A DNA stretch of 26,200 bases from a virus. The notes beneath the pieces are model-generated. The model saw nothing but the letters and a program-made list of their open reading frames with translations. It ran no database searches and was not told the DNA's origin. Below are positions 12,001 to 16,398 of the stretch, one piece after another. The position numbers and the translations under genes were made by a program. Position 1 is the stretch's first letter; every line of letters starts with the position of its first letter. Location of the stretch: IMG/VR virus record IMGVR_UViG_3300009151_000325, positions 1 through 26,200 of that record; one strand, written 5' to 3'.

Positions 12001-12483
12001 ATCATCCACTGTATAAGATGTTGATGTATAGATAATACCTGCTGAAATATTAACTGAGGGAGGTCCTTCAGGTAACCAATAATATTGATTGAAGTTAATT
12101 AGTTTATCTAAATCAACAAACGGATCCCATGAATAGATTTGACTATTGAATAGTCTATCATTGTTTTGTGCTAGTCCACCTTGATATGTAATACCATCAA
12201 CAATACCTGGATAAGTAACAAAATCAGTTGCTAATGATGTATTTGTTTTTGTAAAAACTACACCCGGGTCTAATTGATAATCGGTTCTTGTTTTTGTTGG
12301 TTCAACAACATAATTATCTTTAGCATTTATACCATAACCAAATTTACTACCTACATAGCCCTCAATAGGCATAGTATTAGGTTGATCTACTATTTGGTCT
12401 AACGTTGCACTTAAAAATTGTGCGTTAGTTACGGTTTGAAAAACTTCTGGTAAAAAGTTTAAAGTTCTAATTCTTGCTGCCAT
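1..12483 (-). CDS. Giant baseplate/tail structural protein, partial (4161 codons, no stop in window)
   Basis: The frame opens at an ATG (12481-12483) and I saw no in-frame stop to the window edge, so the protein exceeds 4161 residues and its C-terminus is missing. It directly follows gp6, where T4 has gp7 (about 1030 aa) and gp8-gp12, so a peripheral baseplate wedge or fibre-like role is inferred. Landmarks by residue: N-terminus with TLNFLPEVFQT; cupredoxin-like module about 176-241; two tandem 43-residue modules 608-695; GHDGS at about 1330; chitin-binding-like W/Y/G/W motif 1958-1996; seven FG-GAP-like repeats about 2355-2990 with inserts; EIKPYH near 3537; more adhesin-like beta modules after 3750, including a third 43-residue copy at 4040-4082. 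Composition is rich in N, T, S, Y, V and I, typical of beta-rich phage adhesins. The N-terminus resembles giant structural proteins I recall from marine T4-like phages. A weak AGAGAG and a late box precede the start. The reading frame is certain; the exact virion role is not. Confidence 0.95.
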   Translation of the reverse strand, partial: MAARIRTLNFLPEVFQTVTNAQFLSATLDQIVDQPNTMPIEGYVGSKFGYGINAKDNYVVEPTKTRTDYQLDPGVVFTKTNTSLATDFVTYPGIVDGITYQGGLAQNNDRLFNSQIYSWDPFVDLDKLINFNQYYWLPEGPPSVNISAGIIYTSTSYTVDDTSNGYNISSDVNPTGTTNPTLTLIRGGTYTFAVNQTSSFWIQGKPGVTGLDPQQLNIQTRDVLGVDNNGATSGTVTFNVPYTDSQSEYNFPGNIEIDVVAAVPYNQVNGVLLSDLIDIDGVTSLNGLTVLFYGQTPGVDGNPLDISSNIYIIEYTGSESNPTIQLNSYGIVPNEQKITINYGVQWRARNFYRNIQGTITLIPYLSSILDTLYYQDGSTADKVGIIKLIDSNYTNQINVVRDILGKPTYSTGPNGIVFTNGLKVTFSGDVVPTSYKSGEYYVQGVGSAIVLIDTINLIVPELFTEGAYSPFDVLPYDTDNWDSTLYIPVQQDYITIARDSIDRNPWSRSNRWFHIDVINATASYLNNPAIATIYATKNNKAKRPIIEFYPNLKLFNNAIVGKLPIDFLDTRTTDAFLQVAGQEIYYPDVEVYTEYTATINASPITSAGSFIIGQQYEITTLGTTDFTLLGASSNTVGTIFTATSTGLTLAGSFVIGDSYTIVFVGNTDFVAIGAASNTIGVTFTATGIGLGNGTAFQGSGTATAQTYTTVEVAASDVTGTFAVNQFISDNLSILPRNAQIYSISGSTTLVIVVYWTFSTTISSSSNVALIANTLSNDDYSIYDGARIVFASDTNAEVRNKIYVARLTSITGTSTPVITLTEVENGLVLPEEGVFAFKGYNNQGKDFYFDGTDWIEAQQKTTINQPPLFDIVDYNNISLGNKVVYAGTSFTGSKLFAYGVGYGINDIVLGFPLKYSSITNVGDISFDVTFNSETFSYVNGTTPITENVNVGYVVNLVNTDGSVTYGKTLGWQTTVAPSTQYQILYFNYYADTPTTTFVCDVAALPLSETIWPNIQLFVNNDLQPSTDYTYIVSDTSTIVTFSVPDPTVDTVIQISIISDQVSVQGFYQVPVNLSNNPFNNDITTVDVGDIRRQYLSIFYNNPNTSGQVFGPNNYRDLGNLVPWGNSIIQNSASLVLPGTFLRQQNHNLFSSLEYNSQQYVIFKNLLVNTVNSTDYTYYQTPAVMLDEALDVITSSKVDTGPFFWSDMLPSKAPYTTNSYTFANSLDTSIYPLIQIYNYNTANYNGVLVYLTRNDIQTQLVINKDYVVSTDSPSLTVTYDLLAGDIITINEYNQTFGTYVPNTPTKLGLYPSWIPTVILDSNYLQPTYFIVGHDGSYNKLYGDYIDGHLIDFRDKVLFEFETRIYNNLKLSDIIPIRDYDVIPGFFRTTDYSYDDILEIYSQYFLNWVGQNRVDYKQQLYIANNQFTYNYNQSSNKLDGSVIQQGYWRGIYQYMYDTSQPDVAPWQMIGFTDQPSWWESRYGAAPYTSDNLILWGDLSAGINWNNGNPVVIQQCIRPGLLDVLPVDSDGNLVSPFYSVVSNFSQNTFKRDWKVGDVGPTEFSYRRSSSWPFDLMKILALTKPANFFNLGVDVDNYKYNTEFNQFLVNDRNHLIISDIQVYGSGIPKTSYINWIVDYEKQFGVDATESITNLLSNLDVRLIYRLAGFSDKTLLNFYVEKGTPNSNNASLLIPNESYSVLLYDNVPFTQIVFSGVIIQSTADGWRIFGNSQSNAFFKAVRPKINGNYSIVTVDKLSVQIAKEYSLDKVEIIPYGTEFYSAQELSQFLNSYGTYLLTQGVLFDQIESGLDVNWKQMIAEFLYWIQSGWETGSIVNLNPGANIISINKDSYIVQPLTLQKQNFILNQNLYPIQAVDLSVVRDGTLFTAKPLNEGDTVAYGQFNISNIENGIVFNNVTLFNDIIYNLTTGLKQDRIFLRGVKTAEWNGTMDAQGFILNQDNIKEWSPTVKYTKGSIVLFKNQYWSALKVINPSIVFQPSNWKETNYNEIQKGMLPNSSTRSYESTLFYDTNKQNLDNDADLLSWSLIGYRPRDYLALADLTDITQVNVYKNMIKTKGTRVAANAFKGLTLPQGGIDYDIYENWAIKTGEFGGVLNNNFVDFKLSEPLLTGNPAIVGLTNGYFTDGVEQEVQLYSLFNYGRPISDPNILPTVSSGIPSVLLSDAGYVNFNDVKTFSYYYDGLNTAIVPITKLYVGEFLWLAEYLGTWQIYSPTSLGTIVFAVNNLNNTVTLRFAQPHNLTKYQPFGVINFNSVVDGYRIVSSVVDPHSVTIVLSLPSTITTITGLGIGIKFDSQRVASPNQINTLDLLNTEFVKNKVWVDVNSDSGWAVYQKSINYAYDNEITKIDSVTFGSAVAYTDNIGYLISDAGLGEVYRYIYNPVFKRYDISQTLTGSSSFGSTITYNNNLIIISQPITSPSVRIYELINNQFVNEIQLIQTISAPSGVTNWGSAVAVSGDTNWLYISAYEQNLVYVYRKSAITDLYEYSKSLSTLSLVSGDNFGYSITTNYYGDTVTISAPNKASSLSVSNYGYAYVFDRLVQTFEAPFASTPYVPLSTPLAFSPSTSTLGITATDSATDKFTTTTTSSLSLQMPVVFTGTLFGGVSANTVYYILTIDSSTEFTITTTFGSIIPFQVSTASGTMSAVAQIEPIFVSVNGTDVSNSTYSVIGDTFNLYGSFAIGSIIVISGSYFVQSQQLSSDAPINEQCQFGYSLEFDNYGNELLIGSPFELQDGAEGNVYRYTNSGGKYGVVIGTSTCQVISNSVILINGYIVSLIPGDASSVAQQIISANINNVTASALNGILTISVKDSNVAYINDKLTVMVTDSNIWGQLGILPYTKTQVLSNPHPESRTQFGKVVKLNEYGSLVVSAPVGTRFEDTTFDMTDDINYTNDTLFDNNTTQFIDQCPNAGAVYMFDYLGVYSESITNTGSFVYAQSVNSLDFDYGYQPYYGTAIDFNSNNVIIGTPNFLPNSVSGQVIVYKNASGVQDWEVFRNSGLVADINSIQNTQIYSASTNNTLINLDYIDPLQGKLLGVVSQNINVVATIDPASYNAPNTTSPGKLIWGAGQLGKLWFNTSRVKFVNYHQNDSVSYNSKWWGRVFPGSDVQVYSWVTSDSLPIDYTGPGTPYSIDDYVIEFTQSSTGAITPIYFYWVRNTNIVFTKEGKTLSDSICESYIAQPQATGIAYLTPLEPNIFGLYNCGEYILQVDSVLHIGYATGFTDNIDHSVYSLIRANYADDFLPGLPGTAGINTPISLYNRLLESLSGVDDSGSVVPDPFLPKAVQSGILVRPRQSFFYNRFNALKNFFEFVNALLITIPALEFNATFLFLVGPTNPSTGQSFYSVQDYWEFVTWWAPGYSDNTRAAILVDRFYQLAYVNAYEGMIATVASNPQGLEETYLYEAGVWIRIGLQYGTVQFKSSLWDYAAAGLGFGNNFFDTTPFDTYPSEETKWIVRGICEQLPNDLLIFRNKALILLFEYIISETIETQNYVPWLNKTSFVDVSHTIRELLPLQVFQSDNQQFLSGYLNEIKPYHVVIKDFLFEYKRTDVYKANFTDFDLPATYNTAVEQYITPELVYRNPNNINEYLPTSSIWSIDTYSEWFNNFGVSLTGNQNYLIAALQSYVSLNINSMYVNNIYGFPINGIITIGQEQIGYSSVDIATNIISGLTRGVNGTVVVPHIPGELIYTNLSPVVVLDAGRGYLEPPKVTAYIDTSIYPPPRRQAILQPVMNLDSLLRIDVVDPGDGYVVTPEIVVAPSIIVTFSSTNINLEQNTVYISNQLLQTGDLVQYTIGSDTTAIGGLFVGQYYYIAVLQTSPIYVISFYTTYADCIQNVNSVALYDLGSGSNNIISVSARAIGIVSSLPIRENQITLRFDRTTYTSQVVDWAPAGFYGSFFAGLFNNSTQIASSAIKLESTGNYSQAPVSLVLASSQGITFEIQSVANDQIINWSSRTRVVDSTSASNYSIIISPSEGGLLETEYLGPTTGFYSTMPIKFAGVSFGGITVSTEYYVSYIFDLTSFAISNDTATTNAVSFVNGTKYIIDSLGTTDFTSIGASSNTLGTIFTASGAGTGTGTAYTIITLTTATAPSSGVAAIVGEVLNTAIVTINYPNILTVTQTQSVTNTITVPLTTSGLGGTNGFYQGLPVYFVGTTFGN
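238..366 (-). repeat. TDFT module, distant third copy (giant protein)
   Basis: Residues about 4040-4082 read GTKYIIDSLGTTDFTSIGAS, then SNTLGTIFTASGAG and a GTGTGTA end. It is the same length as the tandem units near 10.5 kb, although about 3,400 residues away. This suggests shuffling of a module inside one protein. Confidence 0.8.
376..495 (-). repeat. Adhesin-like module with MPIKF...FGG...YY signature, copy 2
   Basis: Residues about 3997-4036 carry MPIKFAGVSFGGI followed by STEYYV, matching the pattern of the copy at 4561-4680. It stands directly before the third 43-residue TDFT module, so two module types are joined here. Confidence 0.6.
3514..5421 (-). repeat. Seven FG-GAP-like repeats in the giant protein (probable beta-propeller)
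   Basis: Each repeat reads roughly (F/W/Y)G-x-(A/S)(V/I), then a turn, then a hydrophobic strand ending in (I/V)(S/G)xP, then G-x-V-x-(V/R)-Y/F. The FG-type pairs fall at residues 2362, 2408, 2459, 2511, 2719, 2864 and 2960. Examples are FGYSI...TISAPN...YAYVFDR (fourth), FGYSLEFDNYGNELLIGSP (fifth) and YGTAIDFNSNNVIIGTPN (seventh). The first four are 46-52 residues apart, the usual FG-GAP blade spacing. Larger gaps hold insertions: about 155 extra residues between blades 4 and 5, 95 between 5 and 6, and 45 between 6 and 7. Integrin-alpha and related FG-GAP repeats form seven-bladed propellers, and seven are present here. The calcium-binding D-x-D-x-D-G loop is degenerate. The fold is inferred from the pattern. 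Confidence 0.75.
4561..4680 (-). repeat. Adhesin-like module with MPVVF...FGG...YY signature, copy 1
   Basis: Residues about 2602-2641 of the giant protein carry MPVVFTGTLFGGV, a TVYY pair and STEFTI. The pattern MPxxFxGxxFGGxxxxTxYY recurs at 376-495. The module lies in the insertion between propeller blades 4 and 5. I recall similar sequences in many marine phage tail proteins; its function is unknown. Confidence 0.6.
6496..6612 (-). other. Chitin-binding (CBM5/12)-like motif in the giant protein
   Basis: Residues about 1958-1996 read EWSPTVKYTKGSIVLFKNQY, then WSALK, and close with PSNWKE. This follows the W-x(5)-Y-x-x-G-x-x-V-x(5)-Y-x-A ... P ... W layout of small carbohydrate-binding modules of the chitin-binding type 3 group, with Trp at about 1959, 1979 and 1994. 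Sugar binding is inferred; a coincidental match within a beta-rich protein is possible. Confidence 0.45.
10399..10533 (-). repeat. TDFT module, tandem unit 2 (giant protein)
   Basis: The unit starts GSFVIGDSYTI and contains GNTDFVAIGAASNTIGVTFT, ending in a Gly-rich GLGNGTA. It is the downstream member of the tandem pair (residues about 651-695). Such modules are common in tail proteins of marine T4-like phages as I recall them. A small beta-rich spacer or adhesin domain is likely. Confidence 0.8.
10534..10662 (-). repeat. 43-residue TDFT module, tandem unit 1 (giant protein)
   Basis: The unit starts GSFIIGQQYEI and contains GTTDFTLLGASSNTVGTIFT. It is followed without a gap by a second unit with exactly the same 129-base period. 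The two share the frame GSF-(I/V)IG...G-x-TDF-xx-(L/I)GA-x-SNT-(V/I)G-x-x-FTAT, but their bases differ at many sites, so the duplication is old or under amino-acid constraint. Confidence 0.8.
11761..11958 (-). other. Cupredoxin-like beta module near the N-terminus of the giant protein
   Basis: Residues about 176-241 contain NPTLTLIRGGTYTFAVNQ, an SSFWI turn, NNGATSGTVTFNVP at the end, and a spacer between. The layout, a strand with a RGGTYTF turn and a closing GTVTFxVP, is the one I recall from cupredoxin-like modules in phage and archaeal surface proteins. The His and Cys copper ligands are not visible, so metal binding is not expected. Confidence 0.4.
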
Positions 12484-12506
12484 TATAACTCTCTAGTTGT
12501 TATACT

Positions 12507-12514
12507 TATTTATC
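12507..12514 (-). promoter_or_regulatory. Late promoter box GATAAATA for the giant gene
   Basis: The minus strand reads AGGATAAATAAG. The TAA inside the box is the stop codon of gp6 (12510-12512). The box ends 23 bases before the giant gene's ATG, which fits a T4-type late promoter with a leader of about 17 bases carrying AGAGAG. Confidence 0.7.
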
Positions 12515-15500
12515 CTATCTGTAATTGCACCGGTGTAAGTGCTGCAATTACAACCACATCATTTGATGTAGCACCATTAACAAAAATCTCATATGGTGCT
12601 GATTTAATTTCATACAAATCACCAAACCTCATAGTTGGATCATTTGGTACTAACACGATTGAACTTACTAAATCTGTTAATGATGAATGTAAATATGCAC
12701 TCAACTCCGAGAAGTAAAATGTATCTCCAAAATTCCAATTATTTATATTGAAATAATTATTCATTGCTGTCAATACTGCACTACGTATTTCACTATCACT
12801 TGCATTAGTTGACATAGATTTAATTACTTTAATTGTTCCCTGTAGTTGTTCAGCGGCCTTTGAACCAAATAACGGTACAAAGCGGACGCTATTAGGAATA
12901 AGACTATCAGTTAACATTTTAAAATCATCTAATGCTCCGTAAGCCTGTTGTAATTCATCAATAGTAGGGACATTAGGTATAGGAACTGTGCCTGTAGTAT
13001 CTTGTATCCAATTTTGATACGCTGTATAATATGCTTGTGTAACCAAATATAAATCAATAATATTTGTAGTAGCCGGATCAATACGTGTGGTATTATTTGA
13101 ATTGTGTCTATATTGAAATTCTAGACCCTGTCTTCCATATTGCATTAAATATTGCGGTTGTTCTACTGTCAAATAATATGGAGTTAATACTGCACTATCC
13201 TGAACAGTTGTATAGAATTTATTTTCAGAATATGCATAAAAGAGTTGTCCTAATGGATAATCATATTTAACTAACTCAATACTTGATTGTGTTGAATATT
13301 GGTATACAACATCAGTTGATGGTATCAATTGATATCTAGATAAGTTAACTGCATCCTGAATTAATTCAAAGAAAGCATACACACCTACATTAGCACCACC
13401 ATTTTGAAAGCCGGTGACAATTGTAAAGAAATCAGGATCTAATATTACATCAGTATTATTAACATCAATACTAGCAACTTCAACTTCAAAGTCATTTACA
13501 TAACCGTCACTTTCAATTGTTTGACCTATTACACTAACTTTTATTGGGTTCGCTAATGGATAGTTACTAGTTGGTTGTGTATTAACTGCTAAAACTTTAA
13601 CATAGTCTGCAAGAATTTTACCAGTAAACGGATCATATACTAATTTACCAGTTTCATACCAAAATCTATTATCTGAAACACTACCAAAATAGTAACGTAG
13701 TGATTTATAAGAAATTGAATATTTGTTCAATCCAGTTGAATTGAAGTTCACAAACCATCCTGTAGCATTATATGCTGCTACACTCCAGCGATCCTGTCCT
13801 ATAGTTAATGCATTATTAAATATTAATGAAAAACTTTGATTAAGTTCCATACGTGTAACAACTTCATTTTGCACAACTGTAGGTAATGTATTTTCAAATA
13901 CAGGAATCACCTGAACTAATGTTACACCATTTGGAACGTAGGCATTTAATGCTATTGGTCCTGTACCGTTTGCAAAATCACCTAAACCATTATTATAACC
14001 ATCACCTATTACACTTAATACGCCTGTCCAAAAGAATGTAGTATCTGATGGTCCTGCTAATCCAGCCACTAATCTATTATTTTCATCAAAGTAATATCCT
14101 AAAGGTGCGATGAATTTTAACAATGCTCCTTTAGTTACATACTTAACATTATGTGTTGAATAAGTTCCAGTTGCTATAGGTGTTTTTACATTGCTAGGTG
14201 TAGTATATAAATATCCAGTAACACTATTTGACGCTACAGTACTTGTGTTCCAATATACAGTGCCATCACCAGTTGAAACATTAACATCATATCTAGGATA
14301 ATTTTGTAGATAATATTGTTTTGCTCTATTGTTTGCTAACGCTATTGATAAGTTATTTGATAAAAATTTAATAATGTCGCCTACATCTACAATCGTTAAG
14401 AGTAAATAACTATCATCACTATTTTGATATAGTCCGCCGTCGGCTGAGAATGTGTTTGTACTTGAATATTTTCCAGTTGGATCTAATAAATCTAAATTTT
14501 TACTTACACCAACTGAACTACGATTAACTGCTTTGCTTTTAATAATTGAACTATATAATGTATATGGGAAATTGTTATAGTCTTCACCATTAACCATTCT
14601 GTTTTGAGTATAGTAACGAGCAGGGGCACGTAGTTTAATGTTAGCCAATGTTTCTCTTGCCTGTGCAGTTGATGCAGGTAACTGCAACTCTAGTCCTATA
14701 GTGAGTGCTTCTGTTTTACCTACTCTATTAATATACTGAATTGTTACACTGACCCCTTGCATTTCTGTAGGGTCAATTGTATAAGTTAATGCATTACCTG
14801 CACGAACATATGCTCTAAATGTTCCTACCGGAGCCTCAGAGAATACGCCATCACCAAATGAATAACTTACTTGGTCATTAAAACGAGATATTACTGAAAA
14901 TACTTTTTTATTTGATGTTGTTTTACTTAATGTTGCATTTGCATAAACACTATCAACTTCTTTCCAAAGTGTTCTTGCACCATTATTTACGTTAAGTTGA
15001 TATAACCATGTGTCTGTATTGTTGATACCTTGAATATCAACATCTACTACTTGATTTGAAATTTGTTGTGCTAAATTAAAATCATAACTTTGTAATGTGC
15101 CTTGTTTAAAATAAAAGAAGAAACCTGTATTTGGGCTTCCATATCCTAATTTGTCATTACGATATACCATATTAAATTTACCTGTCGGGCCAGGTGGCAA
15201 TTCATATACATAATCTTCATTGACACTAGTTACAGAAACTAATTCAAAATTCATATTAATATTATCTACAGTTGATGTGAATGGGACTACTGGTAATGAG
15301 TTAGGTGGTATATTGATTGAATATTCGTCTGTTTTAACTCCTAATATTTCTTGTGAGTTTCCTGGACGTCCAATACGTTGACTATTGATTAAAGATGCAT
15401 TTATGATTGTGTTAAATTGTTCTAACCAATTTGCATTTGCTGGATCATTCCAAAGAACAGTTTGGTTACTTAAATTAATACCATTTAAATCTATAATGTT

Positions 15501-15881
15501 TTCCGTAGTTTTGATACTAGTTACCTTAATATAACTTTGACCAGTTATATTACGTTTTGGATTATAACTAACTAGATTTGCTAGTTTAATAACACTATCT
15601 CTACGTTCAGCAGTATCAATAAAATTTTCACGGGTATTTAAATCATTACGGAAGGCCAGTCCCTGACCCATGTATGCAATGATATCTAGTAGTGCGATAA
15701 ATTCACTAGATTCAATAAAGTCATTGAAGGTTTCAGGATAGTATACACGCAAGTAGTCAATAAAACTCTTGCGTAGAGTTTCGTAGTCGTAACTTCTAAA
15801 GTCGGCTTCACGAAATGTCTGGTATATTGCTTGCCAGTCATTTACGCCGAATAATGCAGATTGTCTTGAACTTGTAGCCAT
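12510..15881 (-). CDS. 6: Baseplate wedge protein gp6, enlarged
   Basis: T4 gp6 is the wedge protein whose dimers form the inner ring of the baseplate. This 1123-residue protein is recognisable by an N-terminal wedge segment (SFIDYLRVYYPETFNDF at about 39, then FIDTAERRDSV near 87-97), a baseplate-J-like core with YSFGDGVF at about 340, APARYYTQNRMVNGEDYNNF at 419-438, and a C-terminal part with NWNFGDTF and the SAPYEIFVNG end. T4 gp6 is about 660 residues, so the extra length lies mostly after residue about 480, before the typical C-terminus. The ATG is preceded by AAGAGAA and a late box. It sits between gp25 and the giant protein, matching wedge-gene clustering in T4-like phages. Identity as gp6 is well supported; the role of the extra segment is unknown. 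Confidence 0.88.
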   Translation of the reverse strand: MATSSRQSALFGVNDWQAIYQTFREADFRSYDYETLRKSFIDYLRVYYPETFNDFIESSEFIALLDIIAYMGQGLAFRNDLNTRENFIDTAERRDSVIKLANLVSYNPKRNITGQSYIKVTSIKTTENIIDLNGINLSNQTVLWNDPANANWLEQFNTIINASLINSQRIGRPGNSQEILGVKTDEYSINIPPNSLPVVPFTSTVDNINMNFELVSVTSVNEDYVYELPPGPTGKFNMVYRNDKLGYGSPNTGFFFYFKQGTLQSYDFNLAQQISNQVVDVDIQGINNTDTWLYQLNVNNGARTLWKEVDSVYANATLSKTTSNKKVFSVISRFNDQVSYSFGDGVFSEAPVGTFRAYVRAGNALTYTIDPTEMQGVSVTIQYINRVGKTEALTIGLELQLPASTAQARETLANIKLRAPARYYTQNRMVNGEDYNNFPYTLYSSIIKSKAVNRSSVGVSKNLDLLDPTGKYSSTNTFSADGGLYQNSDDSYLLLTIVDVGDIIKFLSNNLSIALANNRAKQYYLQNYPRYDVNVSTGDGTVYWNTSTVASNSVTGYLYTTPSNVKTPIATGTYSTHNVKYVTKGALLKFIAPLGYYFDENNRLVAGLAGPSDTTFFWTGVLSVIGDGYNNGLGDFANGTGPIALNAYVPNGVTLVQVIPVFENTLPTVVQNEVVTRMELNQSFSLIFNNALTIGQDRWSVAAYNATGWFVNFNSTGLNKYSISYKSLRYYFGSVSDNRFWYETGKLVYDPFTGKILADYVKVLAVNTQPTSNYPLANPIKVSVIGQTIESDGYVNDFEVEVASIDVNNTDVILDPDFFTIVTGFQNGGANVGVYAFFELIQDAVNLSRYQLIPSTDVVYQYSTQSSIELVKYDYPLGQLFYAYSENKFYTTVQDSAVLTPYYLTVEQPQYLMQYGRQGLEFQYRHNSNNTTRIDPATTNIIDLYLVTQAYYTAYQNWIQDTTGTVPIPNVPTIDELQQAYGALDDFKMLTDSLIPNSVRFVPLFGSKAAEQLQGTIKVIKSMSTNASDSEIRSAVLTAMNNYFNINNWNFGDTFYFSELSAYLHSSLTDLVSSIVLVPNDPTMRFGDLYEIKSAPYEIFVNGATSNDVVVIAALTPVQLQIG

Positions 15882-15901
15882 GGATAGTGTTCTCTTTTAA
15901 G

Positions 15902-15909
15902 TATTTATC
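15902..15909 (-). promoter_or_regulatory. Late promoter box GATAAATA for gp6
   Basis: The minus strand reads TATGATAAATACTTAAAAGAG. The box lies in the 55-base gap after gp25, 20 bases before the gp6 ATG, and is followed by a weak AAGAGAA ribosome-binding sequence. It is the cleanest late promoter of the set because it overlaps no coding sequence. Confidence 0.75.
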
Positions 15910-15936
15910 ATACTTGAAAACACGGGATTTTAAGGG

Positions 15937-16386
15937 TTATTGAATAGTTGCTGTATTGGTCAAATTATTGAAAAAAACATTCATTATTTGAGCACTATTG
16001 AAGGGTGCAACCGCTAACTCTACTTCAATTAAAATTCCGTTATCTTGTGGGTAAGATTTGACGGTATTTATAATTAATCTAGGATCTTGTTGCGCTACAC
16101 GTTGTATTTCATTTTGAATTCTAAATTGAGTATCAGCATTATTCTGTTCAAAAATATATGACCACAATGTGGTTCCATATCCTGGATTTCCTACCTTCTC
16201 ACCCTGACGAATGTTTAATGCATTAACTAAATCTTGTACTACTAAAGGAGTATCAACTAAACGATACTTTTTACCTAAAATAATTGGCTGGACTATCCCG
16301 CCATTTCCACCGTCAACTCCGGGAGTTGCTCTAGTAGTCTTGGGTTTATTTGCATTAATTGTGCTGAATCCGATATATGTGGTCAT
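15937..16386 (-). CDS. 25: Baseplate wedge protein gp25
   Basis: This 149-residue protein belongs to the gp25 family of sheath-nucleating wedge proteins (T4 gp25 is 132 aa; type VI secretion TssE is related). Family marks are the N-terminal YIGFSTIN seen in marine T4-like gp25, LNIRQGEKVGNPGYGTTLW (the R-x-G-E-x-x-x-x-P-x-x-G-x-x-L-W pattern), I-x-x-E-I-x-R-V near the middle and DPRLIIN. I chose the ATG at 16386, which gives MTTYIGFST; the further upstream opening at 16410 is a TTG inside the gp5 coding end and adds eight unrelated residues. There is no Shine-Dalgarno sequence before the ATG. The gp5 stop lies 10 bases upstream, so re-initiation after gp5 is plausible. Confidence 0.92.
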   Translation of the reverse strand: MTTYIGFSTINANKPKTTRATPGVDGGNGGIVQPIILGKKYRLVDTPLVVQDLVNALNIRQGEKVGNPGYGTTLWSYIFEQNNADTQFRIQNEIQRVAQQDPRLIINTVKSYPQDNGILIEVELAVAPFNSAQIMNVFFNNLTNTATIQ

Positions 16387-16390
16387 AATG

Positions 16391-16398
16391 TATTTATT
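16391..16398 (-). promoter_or_regulatory. Late promoter-like box AATAAATA before gp25
   Basis: The minus strand reads TTAATAAATACATTATG. The box takes two bases of the gp5 stop codon (16397-16399) and ends only 4 bases before the gp25 ATG. With usual late-promoter geometry transcription would start at or just inside the ATG, so this would give a leaderless message, or the box is not used for gp25. Confidence 0.45.

Noticed and set aside
1-12483. Other ATAAATA-like strings on either strand inside genes
   Set aside because: At this AT content several chance matches are expected; only those just before start codons were kept.
1-12483. Diversity-generating retroelement or CRISPR-like repeat explanation for the repeated modules
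   Set aside because: There is no reverse transcriptase gene or adenine-specific variable repeat in the window, and the repeats are protein modules with no short spacer pattern.
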